NCBI RefSeq assembly: GCF_900566075.1
Contig: NZ_UPHU01000001.1
Coordinates: 2,790,001 to 2,854,000 of the forward strand
DNA length: 64,000 nt
DNA from: Mycobacterium pseudokansasii
GTDB lineage: Bacteria > Actinomycetota > Actinomycetes > Mycobacteriales > Mycobacteriaceae
Direction: 5' to 3'
Shown: positions 58,851-64,000 of the stretch, piece after piece
How the letters are laid out: every line of letters begins with the position of its first letter
Position numbering within the stretch: the first letter of the stretch is position 1
Program-made: the position numbers and the translations under genes
Notes under the pieces: generated by a model
What the model was told of the DNA's origin: nothing
Seen by the model: only the letters and a program-made list of their open reading frames with translations
Database searches by the model: none

Positions 58851-59309
58851 TCAAGACCGCGCGCGCAGCGTCTCCAGCGCCTTGTCGGCGTGAGTGTCCA
58901 TGCTGAATTCGCTGGAGATCACGTCGAGCACCGTGCGGTCGGTGTCGATGACGAAGGTGGTCCGCTTGACCGGCAGCAACTTGCCCAGCAGGCCCCGCTT
59001 GACGCCGAATTGGGTGGCGACGCTGCCCTCGGTGTCGGACAGCAGCGGGTAGTCGAAGTGCTGCATGTCGGCGAACTTGGCCTGCTTGTGAACGGGATCG
59101 GCGCTGATGCCGACCCGAGTGGCGCCAACGGCGGCGAATTCTGCCGCCAAGTCGCGGAAGTGGCAGGCTTCCTTGGTGCAGCCCGGCGTCATGGCCGCCG
59201 GGTAGAAGAACAGAACCACCGGTCCGTCGGACAGCAGCGTACTGAGCTTGCGAGGCGAGCCGGTCTGGTCGGGAAGCTCGAAGTCGGCCACGGTGTCACC
59301 AGTTTTCAT
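58851..59309 (-). CDS. bcpB: Peroxiredoxin (bacterioferritin comigratory protein type)
   Basis: 152-aa thioredoxin-fold peroxidase. The peroxidatic Cys44 sits in MTPGCTKEAC with a resolving candidate Cys49, the BCP/PrxQ spacing of five. The PxxxTxxC frame and the catalytic Arg region follow. It reduces hydroperoxides in the cytoplasm. Start ATG 59309; length similar to Rv1608c. Confidence 0.94.
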   Translation of the reverse strand: MKTGDTVADFELPDQTGSPRKLSTLLSDGPVVLFFYPAAMTPGCTKEACHFRDLAAEFAAVGATRVGISADPVHKQAKFADMQHFDYPLLSDTEGSVATQFGVKRGLLGKLLPVKRTTFVIDTDRTVLDVISSEFSMDTHADKALETLRARS

Positions 59310-59648
59310 GGCGGTCAGGCTACGCCGACCGGCCGACTCTGCTCGGAGAGGATCTCGACCGGGGGGTGGTCGAGCAGAGTTGTCGACGGGACCGGGGATA
59401 GCCGGGGGTCACGGGGGATCGGGGTGGCGGCGCCGGATCGGCTCGCGGTTTGCGGGTCGACGGGGCGGGGAGGCGCGGTCGGAAAACATTTCCGAAGAAA
59501 CCCGCACCAGTTTGCTGACTACCGGGATTTGGTGCCGCGATTGTCATAAAGTTCTGGTACCTAACTGCTTGCGTTAACCGGGAGCGCCACGGCCGTCACC
59601 GTGGATTTGTGGGGTCAGCCCGGGCAGGCCACCTAGGAAGGGACGGCT
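59310..59648. other. 339-bp intergenic region with inverted repeats, upstream of PPE gene
   Basis: No gene is seen. ACTCTGCTCG (59336-59345) pairs with CGAGCAGAGT (59371-59380), with an alternative inner stem CTCGACC/GGTCGAG (59354-59360, 59368-59374): a possible switchable hairpin close to the bcpB start. A small inverted repeat CGGAAA-ACA-TTTCCG lies at 59480-59494. TTGTCA at 59541 and TACCTA/TAACTG shortly after may be part of the PPE promoter, but spacing is poor. Confidence 0.4.
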
Positions 59649-61061
59649 GTGATGAATTTTTCGGTATTGCCGCCGGAGGTCAATTCGGCGCGGATGTTTG
59701 TCGGTGCAGGCCCGGGTCCGATGCTGTCGGCGGCGGCGGCCTGGGATGGGCTGGCCGCCGAGTTGCAGGCTGCGGCAACCTCGTTTTCGTCGGTGACCTC
59801 GGAGCTGGCGGGCGCTGCCTGGCAGGGGCCGGCGTCGACGGCGATGGCAGCCGCGGCCGCACCCTACATGGGGTGGCTGACCGCGGCGGCGGCGCAGGCG
59901 GGCGGGGCTGCCGGATACGCCCGGGCCATGGTGAGCGCCTTCGAGGCTGCGCAGGCGGCCACGGTGCAACCGATCATGGTGGCGCTCAACCGCAATGCGT
60001 TCGTGCGGATGGTGCTGACGAATTGGTTCGGGCAGAACTGCCCGGCGATCGCGGGCGCCGAGGCCGAGTATGAGCAGATGTGGGCCCAGGACGTGGCCGC
60101 GATGGCCGGCTATCACGGCAGCGCCTCGGCGGTGGCCGCGCGGCTGACCCCATTCCAGCGGATGCTGCAAAGCCTGCCGGGCCAGGTGAGTGCGTCCGCC
60201 CCGGCGGCCGCCCCGGCGGGTCCGGACATCGCCTTGTCGATGTTCGGGACGACGCTGTTCCAGTCGGGCACAGCGCACGCCACCTCCGGTTTCGGGGGTG
60301 TTGCGTTTGCCTTCGGCGCCAACAGCAATGCCACCGCCAACACCACCATGCTCACCCCGGGCTTAGGTTCCTTCGCCACTGCCATCGGCAACAACAACAC
60401 TGCCGTGGCCAACGGCACCCTGTGCACGGCAACCGTGTTGGGCAACTACAGCAATGCCACCGGGGGCTTCGGCGGGCTCGGCAGCACCGCCTTCGTCACC
60501 GGCGACCACTCTGGAGCTTCTGCCGGGTTCAGCAATCGCGACTTCGGCAACCTTGCCGCCGTCTCCGGTAACTACAGCTCGGCTCTTGCCGGGTCCGGCA
60601 GCGGCAACGCGGCCGTGACCTTCGGTAACGACAACACGGTGAGGGCCGGGGGCAACCCGGCTGTCGCGGGCGGCCCCACCAGCAACCTCAACCTTGGCTT
60701 CGCCCAGGGGAACAACAGCAATGTCATGGCCGGGACCCTTGCCAATAACTCCAGTAACGCCAACGTCGCCGGCGTCTTCCTCGGCAACCACAGCATTGCC
60801 AATGCTAGCGACGGCAACGCCAACATCGCAGCCGTCGTCTCCGCCACCAACGGCCACGCCCAAGCGGGCTCTGGCAACGCCAACATCGCCGGCGTCTACG
60901 CCGGCACCGGCGGTTCCGCCCAAGCCGGCTTTGGCAATCTCAACGCGGCTGCGGTCTCGGGCCTGCTCCCCGGCACCAATAACCTCACGGCGAATGCCCT
61001 AGGAAGCTTGAAGACCACCTTCAAGTTCTTGCCGCCGGCATTGGACTTCTTGGGGCCGTAA
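59649..61061 (+). CDS. PPE-family protein with Gly/Asn-rich C-terminal repeats
   Basis: 470 aa. The N-terminal about 180 residues are a PPE domain: [14 protein letters not shown] and the WxG-like AAWQGPAS, followed by the helical hairpin expected to pair with a PE protein and go through a type VII (ESX) secretion system. From about 225 the sequence is a run of imperfect repeats rich in G, N, A, S ([23 protein letters not shown], and two 20-residue copies beginning GNANIA near residue 400). These are neither clean MPTR (NxGxGNxG) nor SVP type. GTG 59649 or ATG 59652 follows AGGAAGGGA. No PE partner is adjacent. Inserted between bcpB and trpE, where M. tuberculosis has none. Confidence 0.93.
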   Translation: MMNFSVLPPEVNSARMFVGAGPGPMLSAAAAWDGLAAELQAAATSFSSVTSELAGAAWQGPASTAMAAAAAPYMGWLTAAAAQAGGAAGYARAMVSAFEAAQAATVQPIMVALNRNAFVRMVLTNWFGQNCPAIAGAEAEYEQMWAQDVAAMAGYHGSASAVAARLTPFQRMLQSLPGQVSASAPAAAPAGPDIALSMFGTTLFQSGTAHATSGFGGVAFAFGANSNATANTTMLTPGLGSFATAIGNNNTAVANGTLCTATVLGNYSNATGGFGGLGSTAFVTGDHSGASAGFSNRDFGNLAAVSGNYSSALAGSGSGNAAVTFGNDNTVRAGGNPAVAGGPTSNLNLGFAQGNNSNVMAGTLANNSSNANVAGVFLGNHSIANASDGNANIAAVVSATNGHAQAGSGNANIAGVYAGTGGSAQAGFGNLNAAAVSGLLPGTNNLTANALGSLKTTFKFLPPALDFLGP

Positions 61062-61245
61062 GGTTCGGTCAGGCCGCGCGGGCCCCGGCAAGCCAGTCCT
61101 TGCTCACCCGCGATTCGACGGCGGACAGGCGGCGCGCCAGCGGTGCGGGTCCGATCCGGAGTTCCGCGTCGGCAGCGGTGTCTCCGGCAAAACCGGACCG
61201 CGAGGTCAGGCCGGTGCTGATCGGCGAATCTGGTTGGATGGGTCG

Positions 61246-62850
61246 GTGCACGCCAACCTTGCAACCACGACCACGCGGGCGGATTTCCGCGTGCTGGCGG
61301 CAGAGCACCGGGTGGTTCCGGTGTCTCGCAAGGTCTTGGCCGACAGCGAAACTCCGCTGTCGGCGTACCGCAAACTTGCCGCCAACCGGCCGGGCACTTT
61401 CCTGCTCGAGTCAGCCGAGAACGGCCGGTCGTGGTCGCGATGGTCCTTCATCGGCGCCGGGGCGCCAACGGCGTTGACGGTGCGTGACGGCGAAGCGGTG
61501 TGGCTGGGCACGGTCCCGAAGGATGCCCCCACCGGCGGCGACCCACTGGCCGCGCTGCAGGCGACCCTGGACCTTCTTGCCACAGCGGCGCCGAGTCAGT
61601 CCGAGCCCGGGTTTCCGCCGCTGTCGGGCGGCATGGTCGGCTTTTTCGCCTATGACATGGTGCGGCGCCTCGAAAGGTTGCCCGAACTGGCTGTCGACGA
61701 TCTGCAGCTGCCGGATATGCTGCTGATGCTGGCCACTGATGTGGCGGCGGTCGACCACCACGAGGGCACCATCACGCTGATCGCCAACGCGGTGAATTGG
61801 AACGGCACCGACGAGCGGGTCGACTGGGCCTACGACGACGCCGTTGCGCGCCTGGACGTGATGACCGCGGCACTGGGTCAGCCACTACCGTCGACGGTCG
61901 CCACCTTCAGCACGCCCGAGCCGCGATACCGTGCCCAGCGCACCGTCGAAGAGTACGGCGCGATCGTCGAATATCTGGTCGAACAAATCGCTGCCGGCGA
62001 GGCCTTCCAGGTGGTGCCCTCGCAGCGCTTCGAGATGGACACCGACGTCGATCCGATCGATGTCTACCGAATCCTGCGGGTGACCAACCCGAGTCCCTAC
62101 ATGTATCTGCTTCAGATACCGAATAGTGCTGGCGCAATCGACTTTTCGATTGTCGGATCCAGTCCCGAGGCGCTGGTCACCGTCCATGAGGGCCGAGCGA
62201 CGACCCACCCCATCGCCGGTACTAGGTGGCGCGGAAACACCGACGACGAGGATCAGCTGCTGGAAAAGGAGCTGCTGGCCGACGACAAAGAACGGGCCGA
62301 GCACCTGATGCTGGTCGACTTGGGCCGCAACGACCTCGGCCGAGTCTGTACGCCGGGCACCGTTCGGGTCGAGGATTACAGCCACATCGAACGCTATAGC
62401 CACGTCATGCACCTGGTGTCGACGGTGACCGGTCTGCTCGACCAGGGCCACACCGCCCTGGACGCGGTGACCGCCTGCTTCCCTGCGGGCACGCTTTCGG
62501 GCGCGCCCAAGGTGCGGGCGATGGAGTTGATCGAAGAGGTGGAAAAGACCCGCCGCGGTTTGTACGGCGGCGTGGTGGGCTACCTCGACTTCGCCGGCAA
62601 CGCCGACTTCGCGATCGCCATCCGCACCGCGCTGATGCGCAACGGCACCGCCTACGTCCAGGCCGGTGGCGGCGTGGTGGCCGACTCCAACGGGCCTTAC
62701 GAATACAACGAGGCCCGCAGCAAAGCGCGGGCGGTGCTCAACGCGATTGCCGCCGCCGAGACGCTGGCCAGTCCGGATTGCGGCCCGGCGTCGACGCGGG
62801 GCGTGGAGCGGCCCGATCAAGGCTCGATCTGGGTATCCGGCGGTGACTGA
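61246..62850 (+). CDS. trpE: Anthranilate synthase component I
   Basis: 534-aa chorismate-using enzyme, first step of tryptophan synthesis. The tryptophan feedback site LLESAE ([10 protein letters not shown] near residue 60) and [14 protein letters not shown] are in the N-terminal half. The chorismate-binding half has [55 protein letters not shown] and [15 protein letters not shown] 61246 was chosen from the M. tuberculosis N-terminus; an in-frame TTG lies 12 bases upstream. The stop lies inside the next gene (8-bp overlap). Confidence 0.95.
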   Translation: MHANLATTTTRADFRVLAAEHRVVPVSRKVLADSETPLSAYRKLAANRPGTFLLESAENGRSWSRWSFIGAGAPTALTVRDGEAVWLGTVPKDAPTGGDPLAALQATLDLLATAAPSQSEPGFPPLSGGMVGFFAYDMVRRLERLPELAVDDLQLPDMLLMLATDVAAVDHHEGTITLIANAVNWNGTDERVDWAYDDAVARLDVMTAALGQPLPSTVATFSTPEPRYRAQRTVEEYGAIVEYLVEQIAAGEAFQVVPSQRFEMDTDVDPIDVYRILRVTNPSPYMYLLQIPNSAGAIDFSIVGSSPEALVTVHEGRATTHPIAGTRWRGNTDDEDQLLEKELLADDKERAEHLMLVDLGRNDLGRVCTPGTVRVEDYSHIERYSHVMHLVSTVTGLLDQGHTALDAVTACFPAGTLSGAPKVRAMELIEEVEKTRRGLYGGVVGYLDFAGNADFAIAIRTALMRNGTAYVQAGGGVVADSNGPYEYNEARSKARAVLNAIAAAETLASPDCGPASTRGVERPDQGSIWVSGGD

Positions 62851-63502
62851 CGCCGGGCCGGTCCGGTCCCGTCGGCTGACCAGTCGGCTGATGATCGGGA
62901 TGGCCCAGTTATTGCTGGTCATTGCCGCCGGGGGGCTGTGGGCGGCGTCGCGGCTGCCGTGGGTTGTCATTCGCTCGTTCGACGGGCTGGGGCCGCCCCG
63001 GCAGCTGACGTTGACTGGTGGGACGTGGTCGACTGCGTTGCTGCCGGTAGCGATGTTGCTGTTGGCCGCGGCGGTGGCGGCACTCGCAGTGCGCGGCTGG
63101 CCGCTGCGGGTGTTGGCGGCCCTGCTGGCGGCGGCGAGCTTCGCGGTCGGCTATCTCGGCATCAGCCTGTGGGTGATTCCCGACGTCGCGGCCCGTGGCG
63201 CCGAACTCGCCCATGTCCCGCTGACGGCCCTGGTTGGCAGCGGACGTTACTACTGGGGTGCAGCGGTGGCGGTGGGCGCTGCGATGTGCACCCTGATGGC
63301 CGCCGCGGTGCTGCTGCGCTCGGCGTCGATTGCCGGGTCGGCTCATCCGGGCCCTACAAGATACGCCGGACCTGCGGCGCGCCAGGCTACGGCCGGCCGC
63401 GACGACGACGGACCGATGTCGGAACGAATGATTTGGGATGCCCTTGACCACGGTGTCGACCCGACCGACCGACCGCACGGGTCTGACACCGAGGGTCGGT
63501 GA
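62843..63502 (+). CDS. Trp biosynthesis-associated membrane protein (Rv1610 orthologue)
   Basis: 219-aa protein with four hydrophobic segments (about residues 17-37, 57-80, 82-105, 132-155). The region following the first helix ([22 protein letters not shown]) is an extracytoplasmic loop typical of the actinobacterial family always found between trpE and trpC. GTG 62843 overlaps trpE by 8 bases. Function unknown. The C-terminal 45 residues are soluble and charged ([16 protein letters not shown]). Confidence 0.88.
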   Translation: MTDAGPVRSRRLTSRLMIGMAQLLLVIAAGGLWAASRLPWVVIRSFDGLGPPRQLTLTGGTWSTALLPVAMLLLAAAVAALAVRGWPLRVLAALLAAASFAVGYLGISLWVIPDVAARGAELAHVPLTALVGSGRYYWGAAVAVGAAMCTLMAAAVLLRSASIAGSAHPGPTRYAGPAARQATAGRDDDGPMSERMIWDALDHGVDPTDRPHGSDTEGR

Positions 63503-63622
63503 CGAAGCGCGCGCCGAGGGCCGCTACCCTTCATGAACGTCATCGCAATCGGCTGCGGGGCGTGGGTCACGGTGATGACGGTTGCAGACCGTTGGAGACC
63601 GTTGGGAAAGGAAACAGCAGGC

Positions 63623-64000
63623 ATGAGTCCGGCAACCGTGCTTGACTCCATCCTCGAGGGAGTCCGGGCCGACGTAGCCGCGCGCGAAGCACGTGTCAGC
63701 CTGCCGGAGATCAAGGCTGCCGCGGCTGCGGCGCCGCCGCCGCTTGACGTGATGGCGGCGCTGCGCGCGCCCGGCATCGGGGTGATCGCCGAGGTCAAAC
63801 GGGCCAGCCCATCGGCGGGCTCCCTGGCGACCATCGCCGATCCGGCGAAGCTGGCTCGGGCCTACGAAGGTGGCGGCGCCCGCATCATCAGCGTGTTGAC
63901 CGAGGAGCGGCGGTTCCACGGTTCCCTCGATGATCTCGACGCGGTACGTGCGGCTGTCTCGATTCCGGTGTTGCGCAAAGACTTTGTGGTGCAGCCCTAT
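63623..64000 (+). CDS. trpC: Indole-3-glycerol phosphate synthase (3'-truncated by window)
   Basis: The first 126 codons are visible. [21 protein letters not shown] is the N-terminal helical extension. The barrel begins with [16 protein letters not shown], containing the catalytic lysine, and [25 protein letters not shown] and VLRKDFVV include the next conserved acidic residue and lysine. ATG 63623 has GAAAGGAAA upstream. In the 120-bp gap before it GACCGTTGG is repeated (63586 and 63597). The frame is open to the window edge. Confidence 0.94.
   Translation, partial: MSPATVLDSILEGVRADVAAREARVSLPEIKAAAAAAPPPLDVMAALRAPGIGVIAEVKRASPSAGSLATIADPAKLARAYEGGGARIISVLTEERRFHGSLDDLDAVRAAVSIPVLRKDFVVQPY

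Noticed and set aside
61062..61245. Tryptophan attenuator leader before trpE
   Set aside because: No short frame with tandem Trp codons and no convincing terminator/antiterminator pair was seen.

Overview
This 64 kb window comes from a high-GC mycobacterial chromosome, very probably a slow-growing species. The evidence is a PPE-family protein, mycobacterial DnaE1, TreXYZ, GlbN (truncated haemoglobin N) and RipD, and a gene order that follows the M. tuberculosis Rv1540-Rv1611 interval almost gene for gene. It is not M. tuberculosis. From memory of the H37Rv map, lprI, PPE21, frdABCD, mmpL6, vapBC11 and the phiRv1 prophage are absent, and other genes sit in their places. Species is not assigned.

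Layout. 1-3763: a pseudouridine synthase (5' end off the window), a decayed ECF sigma/YCII remnant, glbN and two tandem short-chain dehydrogenases. 3764-7058: an accessory island holding an unidentified decayed reading frame, a complete IS21-type element (istA/istB, 24-bp-period terminal repeats, 5-bp target duplication) and a head-to-head array of 20-bp repeats. 7059-22764: an SRPBCC protein, dnaE1, a glycosyltransferase-methyltransferase fusion, fadD11-plsB1, a small membrane protein, a Ddn-type protein, ilvA, a PAP2 phosphatase and a divergent flavoprotein/MocR pair. 22776-22835 is a perfect 60-bp palindrome. 22840-32961 (minus strand): treX-treY-treZ for trehalose from glycogen, with an OafA-type acyltransferase, catalytically dead RipD and a small membrane protein upstream.

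33046-42745: the biotin genes bioA-bioF-bioD, then bioB-bsaP. They are split by a four-gene minus-strand membrane module (42-aa His-containing protein, 611-aa polytopic protein, cupredoxin-like lipoprotein, and a fourth membrane gene broken by two frameshifts and a stop). That module is the least explained system here. 42752-50814: a lipase-like protein with a helically phased CTTA array upstream, then nrtR divergent from nadABC with an NrtR-type palindrome, and a TetR/alcohol dehydrogenase divergon around a perfect 24-bp palindrome. 50900-57300: hisD-C-B-H-A-impA-F-I, mostly joined by 4-bp overlaps. 57297-64000: a kinase fragment, chaA, bcpB, a PPE gene with glycine/asparagine repeats, trpE, a Trp-operon membrane protein and the 5' part of trpC.

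The window is mainly housekeeping anabolism (biotin, NAD, histidine, tryptophan, isoleucine, trehalose) interrupted by small accessory insertions and several decaying genes.
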